A stretch of DNA of 64,000 nucleotides from Saccharopolyspora sp. SCSIO 74807 (GCF_037023755.1 NZ_CP146100.1:2358501-2422500), one strand, 5' to 3'; shown: positions 28,778 through 38,078, counted from the stretch's first letter. Notes: a model not told the origin generated them from the letters alone. Numbers and translations are program-made.

Positions 28778-29743
28778 ATGCCGATTCGAGCGCGTGCAGA
28801 TTGGGACGCAGTGGTCACTGCGGCGGATCGTGATGTCATCACGGTCCGCGAGCTTGATCAGCTCGGCGTACCGCGCCAGACGGTCTTTTACCGGGCATCG
28901 GACGCCGGATCGTGGACCAGACTGCTGCCCGGCGTAATGCTGCTTCGCTCGGGCGAAGCGACAACCGAACAACGTTATGCAGCGGCGCTGCGCTATGCAG
29001 GTGACGGTTCGATGATCACCGGTTTGGCTGGATGCGCGTTGCACGGGATTCGACGGCGGCCCGAGACCGACGCTGTCCACGTGTTGATACCGGTGGCTCG
29101 CAAGCGCGCCAGCAAGGGATTCGTGGAGGTCGAGCGAACCGAGCGCTTGCCGACAGCCGTAATCCGGAGCGGCTTCAGGGTGGCGCCGCTGGTCCGCGCA
29201 CTGCTCGACGCGGCACGTCAGCTGACCTCGCTGGACGAGGTGCGCGCATTGCTCGCGGAGGCCGTGCAACGGGGCATGGTGACCCCGGCGGCGTTAGCCG
29301 CGGAGCTCGCTGCCGGCTCACAACGTGGTTCGTCCCGGTGCAGAGTGGCGCTGGGCGAGATGTCGGTCAACGTCCATTCCGCTGCTGAGGGATGGGCTTA
29401 CCGGTTGGTGCGGGGCTCCGACCTGCCCGCGATGTGGTGGAACGCGCGACTGCTGGCTGCGGACGGAACCCTGCTCGGCGTCCCTGATGGATGGATCGAC
29501 GAGGTCGGCCTCGCTTGGCAGATCGACTCTCGCGCCTACCACCTATCGCCCGCTGATTACGAGAACACCGTCCGGCGGCACACGATGATGACCGCTGCGG
29601 GGATCGTGGTCGTGCACAGCTTGCCTGCGCGCATACGTACCGAACCCGATGCCGTGCTCGACGAACTCAGGCGCTCGTACCAGGCGGCACGGCAACGCCC
29701 GCGCCCAGCTGTCACAGCGATTCCGGGCGTCACCCGCAGCTAA
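28778..29743 (+). CDS. AbiEi-antitoxin-like HTH protein with nuclease-like C-terminus
   Basis: 321-aa actinobacterial protein. The N-terminus (VITVRELDQLGVPRQTVFYRASDAGSWTRL) is the winged-helix module annotated as type IV AbiEi antitoxin domain. The C-terminus (GVPDGWIDEVGLAWQIDSRAYH, then RRHTMMTAAGIVVVHSLPARIR) resembles DUF559/Vsr-like endonuclease folds, with spaced acidic and basic residues. No AbiEii-type toxin is adjacent. Its codon use is less biased than that of the steroid genes, consistent with acquisition. The ATG at 28778 is closely preceded by GGAAGG; a start further upstream would lie in the palindrome region. Confidence 0.65.
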   Translation: MPIRARADWDAVVTAADRDVITVRELDQLGVPRQTVFYRASDAGSWTRLLPGVMLLRSGEATTEQRYAAALRYAGDGSMITGLAGCALHGIRRRPETDAVHVLIPVARKRASKGFVEVERTERLPTAVIRSGFRVAPLVRALLDAARQLTSLDEVRALLAEAVQRGMVTPAALAAELAAGSQRGSSRCRVALGEMSVNVHSAAEGWAYRLVRGSDLPAMWWNARLLAADGTLLGVPDGWIDEVGLAWQIDSRAYHLSPADYENTVRRHTMMTAAGIVVVHSLPARIRTEPDAVLDELRRSYQAARQRPRPAVTAIPGVTRS

Positions 29744-29779
29744 ACGCGGAAATCTTGCTTGCTCGCGCGGGACGATACC

Positions 29780-29830
29780 GAGCGAACGGACCGTTCGACC
29801 AATCTAGTGGGACGAACAGGCCGTTCACTC
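29780..29830 (-). repeat. Intergenic double-hairpin palindrome, copy 6
   Basis: Core on the minus strand (ccaatctagtgggac on plus); arms gcgaacggaccgttcg and cgaacaggccgttcac. It is 37 bp after the stop of the AbiEi-like gene and 70 bp from copy 7. Confidence 0.85.
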
Positions 29831-29899
29831 GGCTCAATCTGCCCGGTTGGGGTGGCGCGTCGGGGTGTCAGCACGGGGTGCCTATGCGCGGTGCTCCGT

Positions 29900-29950
29900 G
29901 AGCGAACGGACCGTTCGTCCGAATAGATTGGGCGAACAGGCCGTTCACTC
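29900..29950 (+). repeat. Intergenic double-hairpin palindrome, copy 7
   Basis: gcgaacggaccgttcg ... core tccgaatagattgg ... gcgaacaggccgttcac. It ends 14 bp from the echA19 stop. With copy 6 it fills most of the 220-bp gap between two convergent genes; nothing else is seen there. Confidence 0.85.
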
Positions 29951-29963
29951 CGGAAGTTGAAAG

Positions 29964-30779
29964 TCATTCGCCGCGGAATTCGGGTTTGCGCTTTTCGGCG
30001 AAGGCGCGCGGGCCCTCCTTGGCGTCGGCGCTGCGGAAGACGTCGAGGCCGAGGCGGGTGTCCACCGCGAACGCCTCGTTCTCCGGCATGCCTTCGGTTT
30101 CCCGCATCGTGCGCAGGATCGCCCGCACCGCCAGCGGCCCGTTGGCGGCCACCGCCTCGGCCAGTTCGAGCGCGGTGTTCAACGCCTCGCCGTCCGGCAC
30201 GACCCGGCCGATCAGGCCGATCTCGCGTGCTTCTTCTGCGGTCAGGTGCCTGCCGGTGAGCAGGATTTCCGCCGCCAGCGTGTACGGGATCTGGCGCGGC
30301 AGCCGCACGGCCGAACCGCCCAGCGGGAACAGTCCCCACCGGCATTCGGAAACCCCGAAGCGCGCACTGCTGCCCGCGACGCGGATGTCGGTGGCCTGCA
30401 GGATCTCCGTGCCACCGGCGACCGCCGGGCCTTCCACGGCGGCGATGAGCGGCTTGCTGAGCCTGCGGCCCTTCAGCAGCGGCTCGATCACCGAGAGGTC
30501 GCCGTTGTCGTTGTCCCCGGGATGCGCGCTGCTCATCGCCTTGAGGTCCGCACCGGCGCAGAACGCCCCGCCCGCGCCGGTGAGCACGCAGGCCCGGATC
30601 TCGTCGTTGGCGTCGACCTCGTCCCACGCCTCGCGCATGATCGACATCATCTCGGCGGAGAGCGCGTTTCGCGCTTCGGGCCGGTTCAGCGTCACGACCA
30701 GCACCGGGCCGTGCCGCTGCACCAGGCAGTGCGCTTGCTCGGAGACTTCTCGGTTCTCTTGCGCCGGCGTGGCGGTCAT
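29964..30779 (-). CDS. echA19: Steroid side-chain enoyl-CoA hydratase EchA19
   Basis: EchA19 hydrates 3-oxochol-4,22-dien-24-oyl-CoA in the second cycle of cholesterol side-chain oxidation. The 271-aa crotonase-fold protein has [17 protein letters not shown] (oxyanion hole), then [26 protein letters not shown] with the catalytic Glu region, and the C-terminal [13 protein letters not shown]. It aligns closely with M. tuberculosis EchA19. GGAGG precedes the ATG at 30779. It is divergent from fadD19 with a shared operator; in mycobacteria echA19 and fadD19 are neighbours too. Confidence 0.92.
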   Translation of the reverse strand: MTATPAQENREVSEQAHCLVQRHGPVLVVTLNRPEARNALSAEMMSIMREAWDEVDANDEIRACVLTGAGGAFCAGADLKAMSSAHPGDNDNGDLSVIEPLLKGRRLSKPLIAAVEGPAVAGGTEILQATDIRVAGSSARFGVSECRWGLFPLGGSAVRLPRQIPYTLAAEILLTGRHLTAEEAREIGLIGRVVPDGEALNTALELAEAVAANGPLAVRAILRTMRETEGMPENEAFAVDTRLGLDVFRSADAKEGPRAFAEKRKPEFRGE

Positions 30780-30824
30780 GGGCGTCCTCCGGAGGATGTC
30801 GTGCGGCGGCCCGTTGCCACGCAC

Positions 30825-30838
30825 GATAACATGTTCTA
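30825..30838. promoter_or_regulatory. KstR-like operator between echA19 and fadD19
   Basis: gataacatgttcta matches the consensus except the first base. It is 12 bp before the fadD19 start and 46 bp before the echA19 start, and so can repress both. Confidence 0.7.
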
Positions 30839-30849
30839 GTTTCGATCGG

Positions 30850-32502
30850 GTGGCACACAACATCGCAGATCTCTTCGAGCACGCCGTCGACCTGACACCG
30901 AACCGCGTCGCCGTGATCTGCGGCGAACGCCGGGTCACCTTCCTCGAACTGGAGCAGCGGGCGAACCGGCTCGCGCACCACCTCGCCGAACGCGGCCTCG
31001 GCCGGGGTTCGCACATCGGGGTTTACGCGCGCAACGGCATCGAGGCGCTGGAAGCCATGCTCGCCGCCTACAAGTTGCGGGCCGTCGCGGTCAACGTGAA
31101 CTACCGCTACGTGCCCAACGAACTGCGCTACATCTTCGACGACGCGGACCTGTCCGCGCTGGTGCACGAGCGCCGCTACGCCGACCGGGTCGCCGAGTCG
31201 CTGCCCGACGGCTTGCGGCACGTGCTGGTCATCGAGGACGGCAGCGACCTCGATTTCGCCCGCTACGGCGGGGTTTCCTACGAGTCGGCGCTGCAGGGCG
31301 CCGCACCGGAGCGGGACTTCGAGCCGCGCTCGGACGGCGACCTGTTCCTGCTCTACACCGGTGGCACGACGGGGAATCCGAAGGGCGTGATGTGGCGCCA
31401 CGAGGACGTCTGGCGCACCCTCGGCGGCGGGATCGACTTCATGACCGGTGAGCCGGTCGCCGACGAGTGGCAGCAGGCGCGCGAGGGCGCCGACAGCGGC
31501 GGCCTCGTCCGGTTACCGGCCGCACCGTTCATCCACGGCGCGGCGCAGTGGGCCACGTTCGGGAACCTGTTCGCGTGCAGCACGGTCGTGCTGCTGCCCG
31601 AGTTCGACGCGGACGAGATCTGGCGGGCCGTCGAGCAGCACTCGGTGAACGTCCTGGCCATCACCGGTGACGCGATGGCCCGGCCGTTGATCGAGGCGTA
31701 TCACTCGGGCGGCTACGACGCGTCGTCGGTGGTCGCGATCTCCAGCAGTGCGGCGCTTTTCTCGCCGTCGGTGCAGGAGCAGTACCTGGAGGCGCTGCCG
31801 AACGTGGTGCTCACCGACTCGATCGGCAGCTCGGAGACCGGGTTCAGCGGGATCGGCGTGCTGTCCAAGGGCGGTGCGCAGACCGGCGGCCCGCGGGTCA
31901 ACGCGGACTCGTCGACCGCGATCATCGGCTCGGACGGCAACGTGCTGCCCGCCGACTCCAGCGAGGTCGGCCTGCTCGCCCGCGCCGGGCACGTGCCGCT
32001 GGGCTACTACAACGACCCGGAGAAGACGGCGAAGGTGTTCGTCGAGATCGACGGCACCCGCTACGTCGTGCCCGGTGACTACGCCCGCTACGAGGCCGAC
32101 GGCACGGTGACGATGCTGGGCCGCGGCTCGATGTCCATCAACACCGGCGGCGAGAAGGTCTACCCCGAGGAAGTCGAGGGCGTGCTGAAAGCGCACCCCG
32201 ACGTGTTCGACGCGCTGGTGTTCGGCGCGCCCGACGAGCGGCTCGGCCAGTGCGTCGCCGCCGTCGTGCAGCCCCGGCCGGGCGCGGACCTGGCCTGGCC
32301 GGAGCTCGAAGCGCACAACCGCGAGCGGATCGCGGGCTACAAGGTGCCGCGCAAGTTGTGGCTGGTCGACCAGGTGCAGCGCTCACCCAGCGGCAAACCG
32401 GACTACCGCTGGGCGCAGCAGCACGCCGAGCAGCACGAACCCAGCAGCACCAAGCAGCCGGGCACCGCAGCGGTGGCCGACGCAGTCGAAAGGAAGCCGT
32501 GA
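30850..32502 (+). CDS. fadD19: Steroid-26-oyl-CoA ligase FadD19
   Basis: FadD19 activates the C26 (and C24-branched) side-chain acid made by CYP125. The 550-aa ligase starts with [20 protein letters not shown] and contains [29 protein letters not shown]-like [52 protein letters not shown] and [12 protein letters not shown], all as in mycobacterial FadD19. The GTG at 30850 has no ribosome-binding site and lies 12 bp after the operator, suggesting a leaderless transcript. The stop shares a base with the next ATG (TGATG). Confidence 0.93.
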   Translation: MAHNIADLFEHAVDLTPNRVAVICGERRVTFLELEQRANRLAHHLAERGLGRGSHIGVYARNGIEALEAMLAAYKLRAVAVNVNYRYVPNELRYIFDDADLSALVHERRYADRVAESLPDGLRHVLVIEDGSDLDFARYGGVSYESALQGAAPERDFEPRSDGDLFLLYTGGTTGNPKGVMWRHEDVWRTLGGGIDFMTGEPVADEWQQAREGADSGGLVRLPAAPFIHGAAQWATFGNLFACSTVVLLPEFDADEIWRAVEQHSVNVLAITGDAMARPLIEAYHSGGYDASSVVAISSSAALFSPSVQEQYLEALPNVVLTDSIGSSETGFSGIGVLSKGGAQTGGPRVNADSSTAIIGSDGNVLPADSSEVGLLARAGHVPLGYYNDPEKTAKVFVEIDGTRYVVPGDYARYEADGTVTMLGRGSMSINTGGEKVYPEEVEGVLKAHPDVFDALVFGAPDERLGQCVAAVVQPRPGADLAWPELEAHNRERIAGYKVPRKLWLVDQVQRSPSGKPDYRWAQQHAEQHEPSSTKQPGTAAVADAVERKP

Positions 32503-33605
32503 TGCGCACCGCCCTCTGCGACCGACTCGGCATCGAGCAGCCGATCGTCGGGTTCACCCCGTCCGAGCACGTCGCCGCGGCGATCAGCCGCGCCGGCGGG
32601 CTCGGCGTGCTCGGCTGCGTGCGGTTCAACGACGCCGACGAGCTGGATTCGGTGCTGGACTGGATGGACGAGAACACCGGCGGCCGCCCCTACGGGGTGG
32701 ACGTCGTGATGCCGTCCACCGTGCCGACCGAAGTGTCCGATGTGGACATCGAGTCGCTGATTCCGGATCAGCACCGGGAATTCGTGCAGCAGACGATGAC
32801 CCGGCTCGGGTTGCCCGAACTCCCGGAGGGCGAGCGGAGCGGGGACGCGGTGCTGGGCTGGCTGCACTCGGTGGCGCGCTCGCACGTCGACGTGGCGCTG
32901 AAGCACCCGGTGAAGCTGATCGCGAACGCACTCGGATCGCCGCCGCCGGACGTCATCGGGCGCGCGCACGAGGACGGCGTGCTGGTCGCGGCCCTCGCGG
33001 GCAAGGCCGAGCACGCCCGCCGCCACGTGGACAAGGGCGTGGACGTCGTGGTGGCGCAGGGCCACGAAGCCGGTGGGCACACCGGGGAAATCGCCACGAT
33101 GGTGCTCGTGCCGGAGATCGTCGACGCGGTGGGCGAGGAGGTACCCGTGCTGGCCGCGGGCGGAATCGGCTCGGGGCGTCAGGTCGCGGCTGCGCTCGCG
33201 CTGGGTGCCAGCGGCGCGTGGATGGGCTCGTGCTGGCTGGCCACCAAGGAGTACGGCATCGCCCTCGGCGGCGAGGCGATGCAGCGCGCGCTGGTCGGCG
33301 CGGACTCCAGCGACACGGTCCGCACCCGGATCTACACCGGAAAACCCGCGCGATTGCTGAAAACCCGCTGGACCGACGCTTGGGCCGAGCCGGACGCACC
33401 GGACCCGCTGCCGATGCCGCTGCAGAACATCCTGGTCAGCGAGGCCCACCAGCGGATCACCCGATCCGGCGATCCGGAGGTGGTGTCCATGCCGGTCGGC
33501 CAGATCGTCGGCCGGATGAACGAGGTCCGCCCGGTCGCCGACGTGATGGAGAGCCTGCTGCGCGAGGCGGGCGAAACCTTCGACCGGCTGGACAAGATCC
33601 GCTGA
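32502..33605 (+). CDS. Nitronate monooxygenase-family flavoprotein
   Basis: 367-aa TIM-barrel flavoprotein of the NMO/2-nitropropane dioxygenase family. Recognisable parts are ISRAGGLGVLGCVRF, VDVVVAQGHEAGGHTGEIATM (FMN phosphate-binding region with the catalytic His) and VPVLAAGGIGSGRQVAAALALGASGAWMG. Some members act as enoyl-CoA or quinone reductases in steroid pathways (for example IpdC), but this one does not look like IpdC. Its start overlaps the fadD19 stop by one base, so it is co-expressed with fadD19. Function in sterol degradation is inferred from position only. Confidence 0.78.
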   Translation: MRTALCDRLGIEQPIVGFTPSEHVAAAISRAGGLGVLGCVRFNDADELDSVLDWMDENTGGRPYGVDVVMPSTVPTEVSDVDIESLIPDQHREFVQQTMTRLGLPELPEGERSGDAVLGWLHSVARSHVDVALKHPVKLIANALGSPPPDVIGRAHEDGVLVAALAGKAEHARRHVDKGVDVVVAQGHEAGGHTGEIATMVLVPEIVDAVGEEVPVLAAGGIGSGRQVAAALALGASGAWMGSCWLATKEYGIALGGEAMQRALVGADSSDTVRTRIYTGKPARLLKTRWTDAWAEPDAPDPLPMPLQNILVSEAHQRITRSGDPEVVSMPVGQIVGRMNEVRPVADVMESLLREAGETFDRLDKIR

Positions 33606-33614
33606 AGCGCGGGA

Positions 33615-33649
33615 GCGGGGATGCCATTGCGCATGGCGTTCCCGCGTTT
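33615..33649 (+). terminator. Terminator hairpin after the NMO gene
   Basis: gcggggatgccat and atggcgttcccgc form a 13-bp stem (two G-T pairs) around tgcgc, followed by gttt. It ends the fadD19-NMO operon. The remainder to 33840 holds no other gene. Confidence 0.6.
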
Positions 33650-33840
33650 CCGTTGCGCAGGCCGAGGGTCCGGAAGGGACTCGCCGTCCTCCGTGATTTC
33701 GTAGATCTCGCCTTGCGCTTCTGGCAATTATTCAGTTGCCGGAATTCGTTTGCCGGGGCCGTTGGTCCGGGCGAGCGAGTAGGGTTCCGCGCTACCGGGC
33801 GCGTTTCCTAATCTTGGCGAGGTCGAAGGAGGTCACGGCA

Positions 33841-33939
33841 GTGGGCGAAGAAAAGAACGACCACTCGGTCGAGGACGACAAGCAGACCGGCAAGACCAGC
33901 GGAGACGTGGACCCGAAAAAATACGAGGACGACGCGTGA
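33841..33939 (+). CDS. 32-residue acidic peptide, candidate RiPP precursor
   Basis: A very short gene with an excellent ribosome site: AAGGAGG seven bases before the GTG at 33841. The peptide has 32 residues, 11 acidic and 5 lysine, with DVDPKKYEDDA at the C-terminus; there is no signal peptide or hydrophobic stretch. Its stop overlaps the start of an isoaspartyl-methyltransferase-like gene as GTGA (33936-33939). A charged short peptide coupled to a PIMT-like enzyme resembles the minimal precursor/methyltransferase pairs of imiditide-type RiPPs. It lacks an Asp-Gly, the usual aspartimide site, so the assignment is tentative. Confidence 0.6.
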   Translation: MGEEKNDHSVEDDKQTGKTSGDVDPKKYEDDA

Positions 33940-35138
33940 CCCTCGCCGCCGATGATGACGGCGTGCGTACGCTGATCGACGAATTGGAATCGGCCGGGGG
34001 CCTCCCGGCCGATTTCCGTTCGGTGCTGACCGCGGTCCCGCGCGAGTGGTTCATCCCCGATCGCATGTGGGTGCGAGAGGCCGAGGACGGGCCGTACCTG
34101 GCGCTGGATCGGGCCGCGGAACCGGACCGCTGGCTCGCGGCGGTCTACTCCAACCGCGTCATCGTGACCCAGTTCGACGGTGGGGCGACCGCCTGGCCGG
34201 TGGTCGGCGATCGGCCTACCTGCTCGGCGTCCATGCCGTCGGTGGTGCTCGGCATGCTGGCCGAGTCGGACGTGCGTCCGGGGCACGTGGTTTTCGAGGT
34301 CGGCACAGGTACCGGGTGGAGTGCTGCGCTGCTCGCTCACATCGTCGGTGCGCGGGGGAGCGTCACCACGGTGGAGATCGACCCGGTGTTGGCGGCGGAC
34401 GCGCGGAAGCGCCTGGAGACGGCGGGTTTCGCAGCGGTGGACGCCAGGTTGGCCGATGGGGTGGCCGACGTTCTGCCGGACCGGGTGGATCGCGTGATCT
34501 CGACCGCAGGTGTCCACGTAGGACAGTTGCCGTTCCCGTGGGTGGCGAACACCCGTCCGGGCGGGGTGATTCTCGCGCCGATGCGGACCGATCTCGCTTC
34601 CGGCCCGCTGGTGCGGTTCGTCGTCGGCGAGGACGGGACGGCGACCGGGCGCGCCACCGCCCTGCGAGTCGGTTTCATGGAGCTGCGTTCGCACCGGGTC
34701 GCGTCCGATCCTGTCGGGGCGGAACGCTTCGACGATCCGGCGGCGGACCTCGGCTTCACCGATCTCGCGCCGTGGGTGCCACTACTGGCCGATGATCACC
34801 GCTGGCCGATCGCGGTCGCGGTGCCGTCGTGCCGGGTGAACGTGTGGGACCGCACCGAGGATCGGCCCGGAGTGGCGTGGTTGCGCGATCCGCTGTCCGG
34901 ATCGTGGGCCAGCATCGTCCCGGAGGGCAACGGTCGGTACGTGGTCCGCCAGTTCGGTCCGCGCCGGTTGTGGGACGCGGCCGAGGCGGCCTACCGGTGG
35001 TGGCAGCAACGCGGCGAACCGCCGCTGTCGGCGTGGCAGTGGACCATCACCCCGGACCGGCAGAGCGTTGCGCTGCCGCCCGATTCCGCGCTGCCGTCCG
35101 ATTCCGGGAGGTCCCCGCGAGCCGAACTTTCGGAGTGA
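33936..35138 (+). CDS. Protein-L-isoaspartate O-methyltransferase-like enzyme with C-terminal extension
   Basis: 400-aa protein, twice the length of housekeeping PCMT. The N-terminal half is PCMT-like: SAVPREWFIP-type opening (LTAVPREWFIPD), SMPSVVLGMLAES, the SAM loop VFEVGTGTGWSAALLAHIVG (Glu121-x-Gly-x-Gly-x-Gly), VTTVEIDP and DRVISTAGVHVGQLP. The remaining ~170 residues (from LRVGFMELRSHRV to WQWTITPD) are an extra domain of unknown function, seen in PIMT-like enzymes of peptide-modifying loci. The GTG overlaps the peptide gene, so the two products are made together. The TGA stop is part of a palindromic repeat. Confidence 0.75.
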   Translation: MTLAADDDGVRTLIDELESAGGLPADFRSVLTAVPREWFIPDRMWVREAEDGPYLALDRAAEPDRWLAAVYSNRVIVTQFDGGATAWPVVGDRPTCSASMPSVVLGMLAESDVRPGHVVFEVGTGTGWSAALLAHIVGARGSVTTVEIDPVLAADARKRLETAGFAAVDARLADGVADVLPDRVDRVISTAGVHVGQLPFPWVANTRPGGVILAPMRTDLASGPLVRFVVGEDGTATGRATALRVGFMELRSHRVASDPVGAERFDDPAADLGFTDLAPWVPLLADDHRWPIAVAVPSCRVNVWDRTEDRPGVAWLRDPLSGSWASIVPEGNGRYVVRQFGPRRLWDAAEAAYRWWQQRGEPPLSAWQWTITPDRQSVALPPDSALPSDSGRSPRAELSE

Positions 35139-35183
35139 ACGGACCGTTTGACCAATCTAGTGGGACGAACAGGTCGTTCACTC
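35133..35183 (-). repeat. Intergenic double-hairpin palindrome, copy 8, holding two stop codons
   Basis: Arms gagtgaacggaccgtttg and cgaacaggtcgttcactc, core ccaatctagtgggac (minus orientation). The left end contains the TGA (35136-35138) of the PIMT-like gene and the right end, read on the other strand, the TGA (35180-35178) of fadD17. The whole gap between two convergent genes is the repeat itself. Confidence 0.9.
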
Positions 35184-36797
35184 AGAGGCGGTGAGCTCGG
35201 CGGCGCGCTCGGGGGTCAGCAGCTCGAACGACGGGTCCTGGCCCGGGCGCCACCACACCGGGTCGGTGCAGTTCCAGCGTTCCGCCGCCAGCGGGCGTTT
35301 GAGGACCTTGTGCGTGGCGGTGCGCGGCAGGTCGGCGGCGATGCGGACGAAGCGGGGGAGCTGCTTGGGGGCCAGGTCCGGCTGTGCGGCGAGGAAATCG
35401 CCGAGCTCGGCGGCGGTAAGCGGTGCGTCCGCGAGCACGATCGCGGCCATCACCTGGTCGCCGACCTCGGCGTCGGGCACGGCGTAGACCGCCGCCTGCG
35501 CGATGCCGGGGTGGCGCAGCAGGATCCGTTCGACCGGGGCGGTGCCCAGGTTCTCGCCGTCCACCCGCAACCAGTCGCCGGAGCGGCCGACGAAGTAGCA
35601 GAACCCGTCCCTGTCCAAGTAGGCGAGGTCCCCGCTCCAGTACATGCCGCCGCGCATCCGCTGCGCGTTCTCCTCCGGCGCCTTGTAGTAGCCGGCGAAC
35701 GAGCCCGCGCCCGCGGTGTTGACCAGTTCGCCGACCGCTTGATCCGGGTTCGTGACCCGGCCGTCGCGGTCGAATTCGGCGGCGGGGCAGCGCTGCTCGG
35801 TCGCCGGGTCGAGCACTGCCACTCCCGGCCCGGGACGGCCGAGCGCGCCGGTCGGTGTGTCGGGGGTGCGCTGCACGACCACGCCGCCTTCGGTGGAGCC
35901 GAAACCGTCCACGACCTGGCAGCCGAAGCGCTCGGCGAACCGGTCCAGGTCGTTTTCGGCGCCCTCGTTGCCGTAAACGATCCGCAGCGGGTTGTCGGCG
36001 TCGTCGTCCCGCTCCGGGGTCGCGAGGATGTAGGAGAGCGGTTTGCCGACGTAGTTCGCGTAGGTCGAGCCGAATCGCCGCACGTCGGCCAGGAACCCGG
36101 ACGCGGAGAAGCGCCGGCGCAGCCCGAGCGCGGCACCGGCGGCCAATCCGACCGCCCACCCCGCGAACAGCGCGTTCGAGTGGAACATCGGCATCGACAG
36201 GTAAACCCCGTCGCTGGGCGCGAGACCGAACCGGTTGGCCAGCATCCGCCCGGGAAAGGCGATCTTCTCGTGGGTGCAGCGGACGGCTTTCGGCTCACCC
36301 CCGGTGCCGGAGGTGAACAGCAGCGCGAGCAGGTCGTCCGGTTCGGCCGCCACCGGGTCCAGCGGCGAGCCGCGATGCTCGGCGAGCAGGCCCGCCCATT
36401 CGGCATCGTCGATGACCAGCACCCGCGCGGAATCCAAGTCCACTCCCGCGAGCAGCGCCGAGTGCTTGCTCTCGGTCACGACCAGTTCGCAGTCGGCCAA
36501 CCGCACGTCGCGGCCCAGCGACTCGCCGCGCCGCCCGGTGTTGAGTCCGACCAGGACAGAGCCGGACAGCGCGGCCGCACCCAGCAGGAACGAGAACTCG
36601 GGAACGTTGTCCAGCAGCACGCCGACGTGGAACGGGCGATCGCCGCGGTGCAGCGCCTGCAGCAGGGCGGCGCGGTCGGCGCAGCACTGCACGTGCTCGG
36701 ACCACGACCATTCCTGCTGCTCGAACTTGAGTCCCGGGCGCTCGTCGGCGGCGCGCGCGACGAGCAGTTCGGTGACCGTCGGAACGTGCTCGGACAT
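35178..36797 (-). CDS. fadD17: Steroid side-chain acyl-CoA ligase FadD17
   Basis: FadD17 activates shortened sterol side-chain acids. The 539-aa ligase begins SEHVPTVTELLVARA and has LLFTSGTGGEPKAVRCTHEKIAFPG, YLSMPMFHSNALFAGWAVG, YANYVGKPLSYILATPE, VYGNEGAENDLDRF, DGFGSTEGGV and GDWLRVDGENLGTAPVERIL, matching mycobacterial FadD17. GAGGGAG precedes the ATG at 36797. It is the last gene of fadE26-fadE27-fadD17, in the same order as in M. tuberculosis, so one KstR-controlled operon is likely. Confidence 0.92.
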   Translation of the reverse strand: MSEHVPTVTELLVARAADERPGLKFEQQEWSWSEHVQCCADRAALLQALHRGDRPFHVGVLLDNVPEFSFLLGAAALSGSVLVGLNTGRRGESLGRDVRLADCELVVTESKHSALLAGVDLDSARVLVIDDAEWAGLLAEHRGSPLDPVAAEPDDLLALLFTSGTGGEPKAVRCTHEKIAFPGRMLANRFGLAPSDGVYLSMPMFHSNALFAGWAVGLAAGAALGLRRRFSASGFLADVRRFGSTYANYVGKPLSYILATPERDDDADNPLRIVYGNEGAENDLDRFAERFGCQVVDGFGSTEGGVVVQRTPDTPTGALGRPGPGVAVLDPATEQRCPAAEFDRDGRVTNPDQAVGELVNTAGAGSFAGYYKAPEENAQRMRGGMYWSGDLAYLDRDGFCYFVGRSGDWLRVDGENLGTAPVERILLRHPGIAQAAVYAVPDAEVGDQVMAAIVLADAPLTAAELGDFLAAQPDLAPKQLPRFVRIAADLPRTATHKVLKRPLAAERWNCTDPVWWRPGQDPSFELLTPERAAELTASE

Positions 36798-36876
36798 GCG
36801 ACTCCCTCGTCAGATGCCGGGCGGCCGAATGCACTCGCGGACGCCCGCCGGGTGACTGCGCGAACGATGTCGCCGC

Positions 36877-37998
36877 TCAGTCCAGGTCGGGTCCGTCCGC
36901 ACCGGCCAGCGCGGCGCCGATCCGGCGCAGGTTGGCGGAGGCGGCACCGAGGGCGAACTCGCGGCGCTTGGCGGCGACGAAATACCGGTGCAGGTGGTGT
37001 TCGAGGTCGATGCCCACGCCCCCGTGCACGTGCACGGCGGTGTGCGCCACGCGGTGACCTGCCTCGGCGGCCCAGAACTTCGCGGTCGCCACCTCGCTGT
37101 GGCAGGGCAGGCCCTCGGTCGCGCGCCAAGCGGCCTGCCAGGTGGTCAACCGGACCGCTTCGACGTCGACGAAGGCGTCCGCGAGGCGCTGCGAAACGGC
37201 CTGGAAACTCCCGATCGGACGCTCGAACTGGGTCCGTTCCCGGGCGTACTCGGCGGTCAGCTCCAGCGCGCGTTCCAGCACGCCGAGCTGTTCGGCGCAC
37301 AGGCCGAGCGTGCTGCGCGCGGCGAGCCAGCTCGCGGCGTCCTCGCCGCCCAGCACCCGATCATCGCCCAGCCGGACCTCGGTGAGGTCGAGCAGCGCTT
37401 CGCTGTCGGAGTCGACCACTTCCTGCCGCCGCACGGACACGCCCTCGTCGGACGCCCCGACCACGAACACCAGCGGACCGCGCTCGGTGGCCGCGGGCAC
37501 CAGGAAGAAGTCGGCGGCGCAACCGGCGGGCACGGCGACCTTCCGGCCGCTGAGGAACCACTCGCCGCCGGAGCGATCCGCGCGGGTCGCGGGGGTTTCC
37601 GGCAGCGGGTCGGCATCTTCGGCGAGCGCGGCGGTCAGCACGATCTCGCCGTCACCTGCCGGGCGCGCGAACCGTTCCAGCTGCTGCTCGTCGCCGAAGC
37701 GGGCCACCGCGGAGGCGCCCGCCGCGATCGAGGTCAGGTACGGCACCGGCGCCACCGCCCGGCCCAGCTCCACCAGCACGCTGCACTGCTCGAGCAGTCC
37801 GCAGCCACCGCCGCCGAGGGATTCCGGCAGCGCCGCGCCGAGCACCCCGGCCTTCGCCAGGTCCGTCCACAGTGCACGGTCGAAGCGGTCGGGCTGGGAC
37901 TCGACCTCGCGCAGCCGAGCCGTCGTCACCCGGTCGGTGAGGATGCTGCGGGTCAACTCGGTCAGATCTTGCTGGGCCTCGGTAGGTGCGAAATCCAT
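36877..37998 (-). CDS. fadE27: Acyl-CoA dehydrogenase subunit FadE27 (ChsE5)
   Basis: One half of the heteromeric ChsE4-ChsE5 (FadE26-FadE27) acyl-CoA dehydrogenase, which acts in the first side-chain beta-oxidation cycle on the C26-CoA ester. The 373-aa protein starts MDFAPTEAQQDLTEL and shows GAALPESLGGGGCGLLEQC, ERTQFERPIGSFQAVSQRLAD (FAD-site region) and HVHGGVGIDLEHHLHRYF. Heteromeric steroid FadEs split the FAD site and catalytic Glu between partners. It lies between fadE26 and fadD17. Confidence 0.9.
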   Translation of the reverse strand: MDFAPTEAQQDLTELTRSILTDRVTTARLREVESQPDRFDRALWTDLAKAGVLGAALPESLGGGGCGLLEQCSVLVELGRAVAPVPYLTSIAAGASAVARFGDEQQLERFARPAGDGEIVLTAALAEDADPLPETPATRADRSGGEWFLSGRKVAVPAGCAADFFLVPAATERGPLVFVVGASDEGVSVRRQEVVDSDSEALLDLTEVRLGDDRVLGGEDAASWLAARSTLGLCAEQLGVLERALELTAEYARERTQFERPIGSFQAVSQRLADAFVDVEAVRLTTWQAAWRATEGLPCHSEVATAKFWAAEAGHRVAHTAVHVHGGVGIDLEHHLHRYFVAAKRREFALGAASANLRRIGAALAGADGPDLD

Positions 37999-38078
37999 CG
38001 GCTGCGGACTCCTTCGGGAAGGAACTGCCGGGCGGAACCTCGGCGGTGAACGTGTTCGGCAGGGGTCGGCGCAGGGGG

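Noticed and set aside
29740-31401. 553-codon minus-strand frame across echA19 and fadD19
   Set aside because: Runs out of frame through two recognised genes and two palindromic repeats; codon pattern is that of a shadow frame.
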